A stretch of DNA of 64,000 nucleotides from Methylobacter sp. S3L5C (GTDB lineage: Bacteria; Pseudomonadota; Gammaproteobacteria; Methylococcales; Methylomonadaceae). The notes below the pieces were generated by a model, which was not told the origin of the DNA, ran no database searches, and saw only the letters and a list, made by a program, of their open reading frames with translations. Position 1 is the stretch's first letter, and the number at the start of each line of letters is the position of its first letter. The position numbers and the translations under genes were made by a program. This document shows, piece by piece, positions 17,001 through 25,346 of this stretch. The DNA lies in assembly GCF_022788635.1 (NCBI RefSeq), contig NZ_CP076024.1:3635503-3699502 (forward strand), written 5' to 3'.

Positions 17001-17376
17001 GGATGGAAGAGCAACTGGCGTGACATGGTCAACGCTGACTGATTTTGACAAAGGTCAAGATCACGCCACGATTTGGGGTTGGGTTAAAGGCCTCAGCACG
17101 ATTAATGCCGGTTTTACCGACTTTAATACCGGTGGCGCAACCGGTTATACCGGTTTGACTTTGCATATTCAGAATCTGCTACCGGATGGCTCTGCCAGTG
17201 GCGCGACTAATTCCGCGTTAAATTCACTGACACTAACCGGACATACCTTGGCAGAATTTGGCGCGTCTTCTCTGACGGAATTGAATACTCAAATTATCAA
17301 TGGTACCAATACGCATTTTATTGTCGGGCAAACCACTGATAACTTAGGGGATCATGGTTATTTGTTGATCAGTTAG
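11041..17376 (+). CDS. Giant repeat protein: DUF4347 head, 13 Ig-like repeats, RTX-like tail
   Basis: A 2,111-residue protein. Residues about 38-195 are a DUF4347 domain (HIVSHGAEGLVGLGSL, ILLYGCNVSAGSDGAAFI), common at the start of very large secreted or surface proteins. Residues 376-1,701 are thirteen Ig-like domains (ETSLVTITFSEAVTGF, TTDSNNYAI), each exactly 102 residues. Cadherin-like/VCBS-like segments follow (SYQWLAGGTAIIGATA, DGTWSYTP). The tail has GGNDVLDGSTGSSFLSGGDG, an RTX-like calcium-binding turn, consistent with type I secretion; no N-terminal signal peptide is seen. The likely role is adhesion or biofilm. No transporter genes are adjacent. A terminator follows. Confidence 0.85.
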   Translation: MNTDKTLNQTSADLNTSLSSLVNTIDLTTVVPQRTEIVFIESNIGDYQTLIDGINPGAEIYILDASGDGLAQIAQILNGRSGIDAIHIVSHGAEGLVGLGSLNLTTQNLQQHSTDLASIGNALNQDADILLYGCNVSAGSDGAAFISQLANLTHADIAASNDLTGAAAKDGNWVLESASGQIETAALQFSGFQGILPSVAGTIAPTSANNGFDFGSVFIDGEGGSTDIAGIEYDFYCVDGANNQINTVAVFTSTFTGTSYTGMLNSALDSSADGVVFKSSAGENFKLTSFFIQDADGMDGTWTVTAYENGNPVGTPQTFTIAHSGEYATTVNLSSDFQNIDEVRITVAGGTSGGHIYATLFSDFVVADPVLPDVTAPTVGIVVADNALLAGETSLVTFTFSEAVTGFGNGDLTIPNGTLSAVSSNDSGVTWTATLTPNTGVTDATNMIAIDMTSLTDAASNPGVGTTNSNNYAVATVRPTAGIVVADNAMAIGETSLVTITFSEAVTGFSNADLTIANGSLSAVDSVDGGVTWTATFTPTSAVTDATNLITLANNGVSNAAGNTGSGTTDSNNYAIDTVRPTAGIVVADNAMAIGETSLVTITFSEAVTGFTNADLTIANGSLSTVDSIDGGITWTVTLTPTSVTTDATNLITLDNTGVIDTTGNAGSGTTDSNNYAIDTARPTAGIVVADNAMAIGETSLVTITFSEAVTGFTNADLTIANGSLSTVDSIDGGITWTATLTPTSVTTDATNLITLDNTGVFDTAGNAGSGTTDSNNYAIDTARPTAGIVVADNAMAIGETSLVTITFSEAVTGFTNADLTIANGSLSTVDSIDGGITWTATLTPTSVTTDATNLITLDNTGVFDTAGNAGSGTTDSNNYAIDTARPTAGIVVADNAMAIGETSLVTITFSEAVTGFTNADLTIANGSLSTVDSIDGGITWTATLTPTSVTTDATNLITLDNTGVSDTAGNAGSGTTDSNNYAIDTARPTAGIVVADNAMAIGETSLVTITFSEAVTGFTNADLTIANGSLSTVDSIDGGITWTATLTPTSVTTDATNLITLDNTGVSDTAGNAGSGTTDSNNYAIDTARPTAGIVVADNAMAIGETSLVTITFSEAVTGFTNADLTIANGSLSTVDSIDGGITWTATLTPTSVTTDATNLITLDNTGVSDTTGNAGSGTTDSNNYAIDTARPTAGIVVADTALLAGETSLVTFTFSEAVLDFDNTDLTIANGSLSAVSSSDGGTTYTATFTPTASITDATNVITLANTGVTNTAGNAGSGSTDSNNYAVTTVRPTAGIVVTDTALLAGETSLVTFTFSEAVLDFDNTDLTIANGSLSAVSSQDGGTTYTATFTPTASITDATNVITLANTGVTNAAGNAGSGSTDSNNYAVTTVRPTAGIVVTDTALLAGETSLVTVTFSEAVLDFDNTDLTIANGSLSAVSSQDGGTTYTATFSPTASITDATNVITLANTGVTNAAGNAGSGSTDSNNYAIDTARPAAGIVIADNAMAIGETSLVTITFLEAVTGFSNADLTITNGSLSAVDSIDGGITWTATLTPTSVTTDATNLITLDNTGVSDTAGNAGSSTTDSNNYAIDNVRPTVSIVVSDTALLVGETSLVRFTFSEVVNGFSNADLTINNGTLSAVNSQDGGYTYTATLTPTASTIDATNLITIDNTGVADSFGNAGNGSTDSNNYAIDTVGIVVTGNVTQNEILAAVTTLADVDGLGIISYQWLAGGTAIIGATASTLTLTQAEVDKTISVTAGYTNLQGTPVTVTSFATTAVVNVNDAPTTSLIILASILEHSQARVITQAELLGNAADLDGNNLIATDLSLASSNGTLVDNTDGTWSYTPLLNDVTSVNFTYTITDSVSPTAGTVAATATLAITPVTLTADPVTDLYKSFGNDTNTYIKPEAYVQNPGQNLDLKYQLIDESPDAIIIGTTSNDFIKLAGTGNKAANGAGGNDVLDGSTGSSFLSGGDGLNTFFMDGRATGVTWSTLTDFDKGQDHATIWGWVKGLSTINAGFTDFNTGGATGYTGLTLHIQNLLPDGSASGATNSALNSLTLTGHTLAEFGASSLTELNTQIINGTNTHFIVGQTTDNLGDHGYLLIS
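12166..16143 (+). repeat. Thirteen tandem 306-bp units encoding Ig-like domains
   Basis: Unit borders fall at 12,166 + 306n with no insertion or deletion. Units 3-8 (12,778-14,613) are nearly identical at the DNA level; units 4 and 5 read as identical. Units 9-11 form a second type (LAGETSLVTF, LDFDNTDLT), and unit 12 returns to the first type. Units 1 and 13 are the most diverged. Confidence 0.92.
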
Positions 17377-17420
17377 CAGATCAACTTTACGGCACCCGTA
17401 AATTAACACCTAGTAGTAAT

Positions 17421-17459
17421 AAAAAAGCGTGACGGGGTTTTAAACCCTGTCACGCTTTT
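17421..17459. terminator. Bidirectional terminator hairpin
   Basis: An almost perfect inverted repeat (AAAAGCGTGACGGGGTTT paired with AAACCCTGTCACGCTTTT) lies after the giant gene and before the convergent 17,646 gene. A/T runs on both sides allow termination in either direction. The rest of 17,460-17,645 shows nothing I can support. Confidence 0.8.
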
Positions 17460-17645
17460 AACCCTATAAGCATCTTCAATAGTTTTAAATTTCATCGGTG
17501 CCGGCATTGCTTAATGTTGGAACAACCGACGCAGCAAACAATAAAATTGTACGACACAGAATCCTTCCGGTATTTTTTAAAACGGCATGAGCTAATGCAC
17601 CGAATACGCTTATTTTCGCTTACCCTTAACAGCACTGTACTACGC

Positions 17646-18215
17646 TTAAATTGCACCAACTGCGGCTTTTTTAACCACTACAATGGTATTTTCCTGGGCT
17701 TCTGAAAAGGAAACCAACGGTGTTTTCGGCTGATACGATTTGGCTGCTGTGTAAGCAATGGTTACTTTATTTTCAGGAGATTGATTCTTTAGCTCGCTTT
17801 TTTCGATATACAACTCTTCCAGTAATTCATTCCATACCAAGCCTTCTTTGAACGGTATTAATTTATAAGTAACACCTTCCAGTTCAACTTGCATGCCTTT
17901 AGCGATATTTTCAACATAAACCAACGCATTGCAATCCGGTGCTATATCGTCTTTATATTTTTCCACGAAAACCGGTAGTAAATCGAGCGTAGGCAACAGG
18001 CCATTGACAAATTTAATCTTGTCATTTTCAATCAATAAAGCCGAGTGAATAAAAAGCGCTTCCGGGGGTTTACGGTCCGTTGTTGAACCTTCACGTAGAG
18101 TGCCTTCTTTTAAAACCAGGTCACCACGATAAGCATAAACACCAGCGTCACTGGTTTGACCGTTAACCAGCGTGACCGTCAGTAAGCCTTTAGCTTGATA
18201 AGTTTCTAGTAGCAT
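17646..18215 (-). CDS. Unknown protein, partner of the SIR2-like protein
   Basis: A 189-residue soluble protein starting MLLETYQAKGLLTVTLVNGQ with GGAG ahead of the ATG, 41 bases after the SIR2-like gene on the same strand. It looks beta-rich at the N-terminus (SDAGVYAYRGDLVLKEGTLR) and has two PPEALFIHSALLIENDKIKF and DCNALVYVENIAKGMQVELE segments. No signal peptide, membrane segment or known motif. Because it shares a transcript and a sigma54-type promoter with the SIR2-like gene next to nifH, it probably works with it in nitrogen fixation. I do not recognise the family. Confidence 0.75.
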   Translation of the reverse strand: MLLETYQAKGLLTVTLVNGQTSDAGVYAYRGDLVLKEGTLREGSTTDRKPPEALFIHSALLIENDKIKFVNGLLPTLDLLPVFVEKYKDDIAPDCNALVYVENIAKGMQVELEGVTYKLIPFKEGLVWNELLEELYIEKSELKNQSPENKVTIAYTAAKSYQPKTPLVSFSEAQENTIVVVKKAAVGAI

Positions 18216-18256
18216 CGTTTGTTCTCCAAGATAAGTTCACGTAAAAAAATCATTGT

Positions 18257-19093
18257 TTAGCAAACAGCGTCGAGTAATTCTTCTGTGCTTGCATCGATAA
18301 TTTCCAAGCCTATTTTTTTGCAAAACCGCTGTTCCTTATCGGTTGGATTTTTGTTCAAAACCCAACCTTTTTGTGGCGCTGCCCCATAAACAATATCGCT
18401 CATCACCATACGCTCTGAATCCCGGTTTAAGGGCATACCTATAAATAGATATTGCTTACCCTTGCGGTACTCTTTAAGAAAGTCAGGAATAGCAAAGCCC
18501 CCCATCAACTCGGTTATGTAATCGACATAATCGGCATCAGAAGCGATGTAGTTGGCTTCCGGTTTAGGCGTTCCCATAGGTTTAAATAAAATAGGTAGTC
18601 TGGCATCAACCTGTTCCTGTGGAATTTCAAAATAATCACTGCCATCAAAGTGAAATATTTTATAGCGAAAGTCGCTGGCGGTAATTCTTGCAACACCCAC
18701 AATCAGCGTGTGCTCTTCATCGGCATAGCTATTTTGCAGCTGGGTATCCCTGTTGATATCAATAACATAAGCAGGTTTCCATTCTGCCAGCCAATCGTGT
18801 ACTGCCGCGCGCGTCCATTCTGTATCGCCATATAGCTTGGTGAGAAACTGACCCAGAAAATTTCTGCCTTTTTTAAGCTCCTGATTCATGGCGGCTCTGG
18901 GGAACTCATACATCAGTTTGGGTGCCATCGGGTTACCGTTATTCATGGCCAAAATCAGACTGTTACTATCAGCAGGCATGGCAGCTCCTGTTAATTTATT
19001 GGTGGCATCAAAAAGTACACCCGGCCCCAGATAAGGTATAACCCGATTTTCATATAAACCGTTTAATATTTCAGAAAAGACATTGGAAGACAT
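18257..19093 (-). CDS. SIR2-like (NAD-binding fold) protein divergent from nifH
   Basis: A 278-residue protein. Residues 20-26 (PYLGPGV) match the SIR2-like glycine motif after ENRV. VIDINRD (110-116) stands where SIR2-like proteins have TTN-Y-D, and YLFIGMPLNRDSERM (215-229) matches the C-terminal fLGyslrD block. The catalytic K-LHG position reads KPMG (171-174), so the histidine seems missing. I chose ATG 19,091-19,093 because GGAG lies six bases upstream; an upstream in-frame ATG at 19,105 lacks one. The likely role is binding NAD or ADP-ribose rather than hydrolysing it (inference). A sigma54-type promoter lies at 19,132-19,146. Confidence 0.7.
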   Translation of the reverse strand: MSSNVFSEILNGLYENRVIPYLGPGVLFDATNKLTGAAMPADSNSLILAMNNGNPMAPKLMYEFPRAAMNQELKKGRNFLGQFLTKLYGDTEWTRAAVHDWLAEWKPAYVIDINRDTQLQNSYADEEHTLIVGVARITASDFRYKIFHFDGSDYFEIPQEQVDARLPILFKPMGTPKPEANYIASDADYVDYITELMGGFAIPDFLKEYRKGKQYLFIGMPLNRDSERMVMSDIVYGAAPQKGWVLNKNPTDKEQRFCKKIGLEIIDASTEELLDAVC

Positions 19094-19131
19094 TGCAAAC
19101 TCCATTCGTTATTGTTTGTTCTTGTAATTAA

Positions 19132-19146
19132 GCAATAATCAAACCA
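19132..19146 (-). promoter_or_regulatory. Predicted sigma54 promoter of the SIR2-like operon
   Basis: On the minus strand TGGTTTGATTATTGC has GG and GC separated by ten bases, as sigma54 requires. Transcription would start near 19,120, ahead of both possible start codons of the SIR2-like gene. Confidence 0.55.
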
Positions 19147-19242
19147 GTTCTTTATTACCTGTAAAAAATAGATTATAGTCAATATAAACAATGTCTTATA
19201 AATATTTCCATCTTAAATTCCAGGACTGTACGGTTATTATTT

Positions 19243-19258
19243 TGTTCTTTTTATGACA
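19243..19258. promoter_or_regulatory. Candidate NifA upstream activator sequence (SIR2-like operon)
   Basis: TGT-N10-ACA is the NifA recognition pattern. This copy lies about 97 bases upstream of the minus-strand -24 element, a normal distance. Confidence 0.45.
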
Positions 19259-19311
19259 ATTTTGGATTGATTAATCCGACTACCGACACAGGAAAAAATC
19301 GGTAGCAAGTA

Positions 19312-19440
19312 ATGAATACAACATCACTAAACTTATCGTTAGTGACAGCATTATTATTGCAGTCTGGTTTTGTCCTGGCCGGTTACGTTGATATAAAGAA
19401 AAATAATAACCCTACTGTTAACAAGCTTACAGAAGACTAA
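19312..19440 (+). CDS. Possible 42-residue exported peptide in the nifH leader region
   Basis: The frame reads MNTTSLNLSLVTALLLQSGF followed by VLAGYVDIKKNNN; the first 25 residues resemble a signal peptide. The ribosome-binding site is weak and the frame overlaps a NifA-type motif, so it may be chance. Confidence 0.2.
   Translation: MNTTSLNLSLVTALLLQSGFVLAGYVDIKKNNNPTVNKLTED
19416..19431. promoter_or_regulatory. Candidate NifA upstream activator sequence (nifH)
   Basis: TGTTAACAAGCTTACA is a perfect TGT-N10-ACA, 98 bases upstream of the nifH -24 element. The remainder of the 19,106-19,591 gap is AT-rich. Confidence 0.7.
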
Positions 19441-19507
19441 CAAAATGTTTGAAACATAACGTCACCCACCCGTTACCATTAAAGAAATAATCATTATTAA
19501 TCAATAA

Positions 19508-20476
<969 letters not shown>

Positions 20477-20488
20477 CACCAAAGAACC

Positions 20489-20612
20489 GTAGAGACGCGA
20501 TTTATCGCGTCTCTGACTGTAGAGATGCGATTTATCTCGTCTGATTGTAAAGCGATAAATCAAGCGTTAAATCAAGACGCGATAAATCAGATGCGATAAA
20601 TCGCGTCTCTAC
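20489..20612. repeat. Palindromic repeat cluster (GTAGAGACGCG family) between nifH and nifD
   Basis: GTAGAGACGCGATTTATCGC (from 20,489) recurs as a variant at 20,519 and in inverted form ending at 20,612, so the spacer can fold as local hairpins or as one long stem between the outer arms (20,489-20,512 and 20,589-20,612). Relatives occur at 23,868-23,894 and 55,464-55,491. It may stabilise or limit read-through of the nifH message. Confidence 0.85.
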
Positions 20613-20674
20613 AGAATTCCCGTCCTGAAACCTGTCTGTTGGGAGATTACCCACGGCATAAGTAGGAGATAATC

Positions 20675-22156
20675 ATGGCAGCTCTAACAAGAGAAGAGAC
20701 CGAAGCGCTTATTCAAGAAGTGCTGGAAGTCTATCCCGAACAAGCCAGAAAAGATCGCGCCAAACATTTGGCGGTTAACGATCAATCCCTGGAAAAATCA
20801 AACAAATGTATTACTTCAAATCGTAAATCTCAGCCCGGCACCATGACCATTCGTGGTTGTGCTTATGCCGGTTCCAAAGGGGTGGTTTGGGGGCCGATTA
20901 AAGATATGATCCATATCTCGCATGGTCCGGTGGGCTGTGGTCAGTATTCACGGGCAGGTCGTCGTAATTACTATGTCGGCACCACCGGTATCAATACGTT
21001 TGGCACGATGAACTTTACCTCTGATTTTCAGGAAAAAGATATTGTTTTCGGCGGCGATAAAAAGCTTGCCAAAATCATGAACGAAATCGAACAATTATTC
21101 CCGCTGAATAAAGGTATCAGTATTCAATCAGAATGTCCGATCGGTTTGATCGGTGATGATATTGAAGCGGTCGCCAAAAAAGCCAACAAAGAAATCGGTA
21201 AACCGGTCGTACCCGTTCGCTGCGAAGGTTTTCGCGGTGTATCACAATCATTGGGCCATCACATTGCCAATGATGCCATTCGGGACTGGGTACTCGAAAA
21301 CCGCGATGGTGACGACAGCTTTCCTACCACACCTTATGATGTCGCTGTTATCGGTGACTACAACATCGGTGGTGATGCCTGGGCTTCACGAACTTTACTG
21401 GAAGAAATGGGTTTACGCGTTGTCGCCCAGTGGTCTGGTGACGGGACCATTGCGGAAATGGAAAAAACCCCCAAGGTGAAACTAAATCTGATCCATTGCT
21501 ATCGTTCAATGAACTACATTGCACGGCACATGGAAGAAAAATACAAAATCCCCTGGCTTGAGTACAACTTCTTTGGCCCGACCAAAATTGCTGAAAGCTT
21601 GCGCAAAATTGCCGCGTTATTTGATGAAACCATTCAGGCTGGCGCTGAAAAAGTGATCGCCAAATATGAGTCTGAATACCAAGCAGTAATCGACAAATAC
21701 AAACCACGCCTGCAAGGTAAACGCGTCATGTTGTATGTCGGCGGCCTGCGTCCACGTCATGTGATCGGCGCGTATGAAGACTTGGGTATGGAAGTGGTGG
21801 GTACCGGTTATGAATTTGGTCATAACGATGACTATGATCGCACCATTAAAGAAATGGGCAATGCAACACTGATTTACGATGATGTAACCGGTTATGAATT
21901 TGAAGAATTCGTTAAACGGGTACAACCGGATTTGATCGGTTCCGGTATCAAGGAAAAGTACATTTTTCAAAAAATGGGCATCCCTTTTCGGCAAATGCAT
22001 TCCTGGGATTATTCCGGCCCTTATCACGGTTATGACGGCTTTGCCATTTTTGCCCGCGATATGGACATGACGTTAAATAACCCCTGCTGGAAACAAGTGA
22101 AAGTGCCCTGGAAAACAGCAGAAAGTACCCCGGTAGCCGTTGCCGCAGGCGCGTAA
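20675..22156 (+). CDS. nifD: Nitrogenase molybdenum-iron protein alpha chain NifD
   Basis: A 493-residue alpha subunit of dinitrogenase. Visible landmarks are the P-cluster cysteines in [17 protein letters not shown] and [11 protein letters not shown], the [17 protein letters not shown] region carrying the substrate-site histidine, the FeMo-co cysteine in [12 protein letters not shown] and the FeMo-co histidine in [17 protein letters not shown]. These are features of the Mo, not V or Fe, enzyme. The ATG has AGGAG ahead. Forms an alpha2-beta2 complex with NifK. Confidence 0.98.
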   Translation: MAALTREETEALIQEVLEVYPEQARKDRAKHLAVNDQSLEKSNKCITSNRKSQPGTMTIRGCAYAGSKGVVWGPIKDMIHISHGPVGCGQYSRAGRRNYYVGTTGINTFGTMNFTSDFQEKDIVFGGDKKLAKIMNEIEQLFPLNKGISIQSECPIGLIGDDIEAVAKKANKEIGKPVVPVRCEGFRGVSQSLGHHIANDAIRDWVLENRDGDDSFPTTPYDVAVIGDYNIGGDAWASRTLLEEMGLRVVAQWSGDGTIAEMEKTPKVKLNLIHCYRSMNYIARHMEEKYKIPWLEYNFFGPTKIAESLRKIAALFDETIQAGAEKVIAKYESEYQAVIDKYKPRLQGKRVMLYVGGLRPRHVIGAYEDLGMEVVGTGYEFGHNDDYDRTIKEMGNATLIYDDVTGYEFEEFVKRVQPDLIGSGIKEKYIFQKMGIPFRQMHSWDYSGPYHGYDGFAIFARDMDMTLNNPCWKQVKVPWKTAESTPVAVAAGA

Positions 22157-22167
22157 TTTTTGAGTTT

Positions 22168-22240
22168 GTAGGGTGCTCATCGCGCACCTTTTGCAAGTCA
22201 TGCGATGTACTTTGTAGAAGGTGCGCAATGCCCGCCCTGC
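22168..22240. repeat. Inverted repeat (GTAGGGTGCGCA family) between nifD and nifK
   Basis: Arms at 22,168-22,190 and 22,218-22,240 are largely complementary (GTAGGGTGCTCATCGCGCAC against GTGCGCAATGCCCGCCCTGC). Related elements lie at 27,517-27,550 and 33,129-33,188. Confidence 0.75.
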
Positions 22241-22288
22241 CCTTCCTTCAACCGTCGTCCACAGATTAGTGGCGCGTAGGAGATTATC

Positions 22289-23860
22289 ATGAGTCAAGAA
22301 GTAGATAACATTCAACCCAGCTATCCGTTATTCCGCAATGATGAGTACAAGGAAAGTCTGGCCAATAAACGTGAAGCTTATGAAGAGCGGCACCCCCAGG
22401 AAAAGATTGATGAAGTCTTTCAGTGGACAACCACTAAGGAATATCAGGAGCTCAATTTTAACCGCGAAGCCTTGACCGTCAATCCGGCTAAAGCCTGCCA
22501 ACCCTTGGGTGCGGTACTTTGCGCACTGGGTTTTGAAAAAACCATGCCTTATGTACATGGCTCGCAAGGTTGCGTCGCTTATTTTCGCACCTATTTTAAC
22601 CGTCATTTTAAAGAACCTGTCGCTTGTGTTTCAGACTCTATGACCGAAGATGCAGCGGTATTTGGCGGTCAAAAAAATATGATGGCCGGTTTGGAAAATG
22701 CCAAAGCCTTATATAAACCGGAGATTATTGCCGTATCCACCACCTGTATGGCTGAAGTTATCGGTGACGACTTAAATGCCTTTATCAATAACGCTAAATT
22801 AGCCGGGCATATCGAACAGGATTTCCCGACACCTTATGCGCATACCCCAAGCTTTGTCGGTAGTCATACCACCGGTTGGGATAACATGTTCGAGGGCATG
22901 ATCAAGTATTTCACGTTAAATCATATGGAAGGCAAGAAAGTCGGTTCAAACGGCAAGATCAACCTGGTCCCCGGTTTTGAAACGTATTTGGGTAACTACC
23001 GCGTCATCCGCCGCATGATGAAGGAAATGGATGTCGACTATACGTTAATGTGTGATCCTTCTGAAGTTTTGGATACCCCCGCAGACGGCACTTTCCGCAT
23101 GTATGCCGGTGGCACTACCCAAGCTGAACTAAAAGACTCGCCCAATGCGATTGATACCTTGTTGTTACAGCCTTGGCAGTTGGATAAAACCAAAAAATAT
23201 GTGCAAAACATTTGGCATCAACCTGCTACAGCCATTAACATTCCAATGGGTCTGGAATGGACCGATGAATTTCTGATGAAAGTCTCTGAATTGACCGGTA
23301 AACCCATTTCTGCTTCTCTGGAACTCGAACGTGGCCGCCTGGTTGACATGATGACTGACTCGCACACCTGGATGCACGGCAAAAAGTTTTCCTTGTACGG
23401 CGATGCTGATTTTGTCATGGGTATGACCAAATTCCTGTTGGAAATGGGCGCTGAACCTGCCGATGTATTATGTAACCATGCCAACAAACGTTGGGCGAAA
23501 GCGATGGATAAAATGCTGAAAGATTCCCCTTATGGACAAAAGACTGTCGTCCATACCGGTAAAGATTTATGGCATTTTCGCTCTTTGGTCTTCACCAACA
23601 AACCCGACTTCATGATCGGTAATTCTTATGGCAAGTTTATTCAACGGGATACTTTTTATAAAGGCGAAGCGTTTGAAGTACCGTTAATTCGTATCGGCTT
23701 TCCAATCTTTGACAGACATCATCTGCACAGAATGACAACACTGGGTTATGAAGGCGCTATTTATATGCTGACAACCTTGGTTAATGCCGTACTGGAGCAG
23801 TTGGACAAAGAAACCAAAGGCATGGGTACAACAGACTATAACTACGATTTGATTCGTTAA
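22289..23860 (+). CDS. nifK: Nitrogenase molybdenum-iron protein beta chain NifK
   Basis: A 523-residue beta subunit. The P-cluster cysteines lie in PAKACQPLGA, HGSQGCVAYFRTYFNRHF and STTCMAEVIGDD. The N-terminal extension and length match Mo-type NifK of gammaproteobacteria. The ATG follows GTAGGAG. It is the third gene of the nifHDK transcript and pairs with NifD. Confidence 0.98.
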   Translation: MSQEVDNIQPSYPLFRNDEYKESLANKREAYEERHPQEKIDEVFQWTTTKEYQELNFNREALTVNPAKACQPLGAVLCALGFEKTMPYVHGSQGCVAYFRTYFNRHFKEPVACVSDSMTEDAAVFGGQKNMMAGLENAKALYKPEIIAVSTTCMAEVIGDDLNAFINNAKLAGHIEQDFPTPYAHTPSFVGSHTTGWDNMFEGMIKYFTLNHMEGKKVGSNGKINLVPGFETYLGNYRVIRRMMKEMDVDYTLMCDPSEVLDTPADGTFRMYAGGTTQAELKDSPNAIDTLLLQPWQLDKTKKYVQNIWHQPATAINIPMGLEWTDEFLMKVSELTGKPISASLELERGRLVDMMTDSHTWMHGKKFSLYGDADFVMGMTKFLLEMGAEPADVLCNHANKRWAKAMDKMLKDSPYGQKTVVHTGKDLWHFRSLVFTNKPDFMIGNSYGKFIQRDTFYKGEAFEVPLIRIGFPIFDRHHLHRMTTLGYEGAIYMLTTLVNAVLEQLDKETKGMGTTDYNYDLIR

Positions 23861-23867
23861 TTTGCCC

Positions 23868-23894
23868 GTAGAGACGCGCACATCGCGTCTCTAC
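23868..23894. repeat. Palindromic repeat between nifK and nifT
   Basis: A near-perfect palindrome with arms GTAGAGACGCG and CGCGTCTCTAC, from the same family as the nifH-nifD spacer repeats. Confidence 0.85.
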
Positions 23895-23925
23895 ATACAA
23901 CCCAATGCGCATAACGGAGAACTCC

Positions 23926-24150
23926 ATGCCCAGTGTCATGTTGAAAAAGAATACCGAAGGCAAATTAATCTTCTACGTACCCAAAAAAGATTTGGAAGAA
24001 GTAGCTGAATCGGTTGAATTTGATAGTCCCGAAAAATGGGGTGGTGAAGTTTTACTTAGTGATGGTTCAAAATATTACTTTGAACCTGTTAATGCACAGC
24101 CCGACTTTCCCGTTACCTTACGCGCAAAACGTTTAGATTCAGGAGAATAA
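23926..24150 (+). CDS. nifT: NifT/FixU family protein
   Basis: A 74-residue protein (start MPSVMLKKNTEGKLIFYVPK) with the KWGGEVLLSDGSKYYFE core of NifT. I chose ATG 23,926 because CGGAGA precedes it and the length then matches the family; the upstream ATG at 23,905 is inside the leader. NifT is small, acts in or near nitrogenase maturation and is usually dispensable. Three bases separate it from the ferredoxin gene. Confidence 0.9.
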   Translation: MPSVMLKKNTEGKLIFYVPKKDLEEVAESVEFDSPEKWGGEVLLSDGSKYYFEPVNAQPDFPVTLRAKRLDSGE

Positions 24151-24152
24151 TC

Positions 24153-24353
24153 ATGGCCTTATATATTGTTGAAGCAGATTGTATTTCTTGTGGCGATTGT
24201 GAACCTGTCTGCCCTACCAATTCAATCACCGAAGGTTCTATTGTTTTTAAAATAGACAAAAAATCGTGTACCGAATGCGAAGGGGATTTTGACATACCCC
24301 AGTGTATCAAGGTATGTCCCATTGATAATTGCATACTACCACTGGAGGCATAA
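24153..24353 (+). CDS. 2[4Fe-4S] ferredoxin, nif-type (FdxN-like)
   Basis: A 66-residue ferredoxin with two cluster-binding motifs: CISCGDCEPVCP at residues 10-21 and a second set CTECEGDFDIPQCIKVCP at 39-56, whose seven-residue insert between cysteines is typical of nif-linked and Alvin-type ferredoxins. It is the likely low-potential donor to NifH or the cofactor machinery. It lies between nifT and nifY in the nifHDK operon. Confidence 0.9.
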   Translation: MALYIVEADCISCGDCEPVCPTNSITEGSIVFKIDKKSCTECEGDFDIPQCIKVCPIDNCILPLEA

Positions 24354-24357
24354 TCTC

Positions 24358-25071
24358 ATGAGCAGTCAAGATATCATGTTAAGAGAACTGGCTTTACGTA
24401 TTGGTTTGGCTGCCCATGCTTTACCGGACACCGATGCCAGACGTCTGTTTACCGTGCTGACCGACTGCGTTAGCTTGCCTATAACTGAAGCTAAAATTAG
24501 CAGCATCAACTTGAAAATGCTAAAGACTGCTCAACAAGGCGAATTTTCAACCATTGATGACGCTTTACTAAGAAAGGCCTTACACATTCTTAAAACCAAT
24601 GTGGAAACCGGTGAAATACCGAAACCGGAAATTCTTAGACTTGCTGAAGGAGAAATGCCGGGGTCTGTTCGTATTGCTTGTGCCAGCAATGATGCCATCA
24701 ATGTCGATGGTCATTTTGGTTCTTGTACGCAATTTATGATTTACCAGGTTTCCGCCGATGAAACCCGTTTAATCGACATACGCCCAACCAACAGTCTTGA
24801 TGGTTTGGATATGGAGGACAAAAACCGGTACAGAGCAGAGCTTATACAGGATTGTCAGGTGATTTATATGGCATCAGTAGGCGGTCCTGCTGCGGCGAAA
24901 ATTGTCAAGTTAGGCATACATCCGATGAAACTTCCGGATGTTGAGCCCATTACCGACATCATCGACCAACTACAAACCGTTATTGCCGGTACACCACCAC
25001 CCTGGTTGGCTAAAGTTATGGGTATTGAAGCAACCAATCGATTTAGATTTGAACGGGAAGCAACGGGATGA
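24358..25071 (+). CDS. nifY: NifY/NafY-type dinitrogenase cofactor-binding protein
   Basis: A 237-residue protein. The N-terminal about 100 residues (RELALRIGLAAHALPDTDAR) form the apo-dinitrogenase-binding domain, and the C-terminal half (RIACASNDAINVDGHFGSCT) is the NifX-like FeMo-co-binding domain. This two-domain layout is NifY/NafY rather than NifX. The chosen ATG has GGAGG upstream and leaves 4 bases after the ferredoxin stop. It would hold apo-NifDK open and deliver cofactor. Confidence 0.88.
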   Translation: MSSQDIMLRELALRIGLAAHALPDTDARRLFTVLTDCVSLPITEAKISSINLKMLKTAQQGEFSTIDDALLRKALHILKTNVETGEIPKPEILRLAEGEMPGSVRIACASNDAINVDGHFGSCTQFMIYQVSADETRLIDIRPTNSLDGLDMEDKNRYRAELIQDCQVIYMASVGGPAAAKIVKLGIHPMKLPDVEPITDIIDQLQTVIAGTPPPWLAKVMGIEATNRFRFEREATG

Positions 25072-25334
25072 TTACCACACAACAAGTCACGGCAATAGCG
25101 GCAAAAATTGCCGCATCAGGTGTTGATGAATCGACTGTTTTGACGTTAAGACAGGAATATCAACCCATTCATTTCACTTATTGTATGGATGATGATCTTC
25201 CCAATAACACGCCAATTATTGAACATAAAGGCTTCAATCTTTATTTAATTGATGGCCGTGAGCATTGCCTGTGTCTGACTAATGACTACGATGCGGCAAC
25301 CGGCATTATCGTTGCTGAAACTGTCCCTGATTAA
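25068..25334 (+). CDS. Small conserved nif-cluster protein (88 residues)
   Basis: Starts MITTQQVTAIAAKIAASGVD with its ATG overlapping the nifY stop (ATGA). The sequence runs LRQEYQPIHFTYCMDDDLPN and ends HCLCLTNDYDAATGIIVAET; Cys residues are at HCLC and YCMDDD. A small gene sits at this place between nifY and lrv in Azotobacter, from memory of that cluster. The function is unknown; coupling with nifY suggests a role in nitrogenase maturation. Confidence 0.75.
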   Translation: MITTQQVTAIAAKIAASGVDESTVLTLRQEYQPIHFTYCMDDDLPNNTPIIEHKGFNLYLIDGREHCLCLTNDYDAATGIIVAETVPD

Positions 25335-25346
25335 ACGGAACTTCCC

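Noticed and set aside
17514-17705. 63-codon plus-strand frame after the giant gene
   Set aside because: Overlaps the end of the convergent 17,646 gene, has no ribosome-binding site and shows no protein-like pattern.
17646-19093. draT/draG pair
   Set aside because: Neither protein has the motifs of dinitrogenase reductase ADP-ribosyltransferase or glycohydrolase; one is SIR2-like, the other unknown.
20489-20612. CRISPR array in the nifH-nifD spacer
   Set aside because: Copies are palindromic, variable, in both orientations and unevenly spaced; no cas genes are present.
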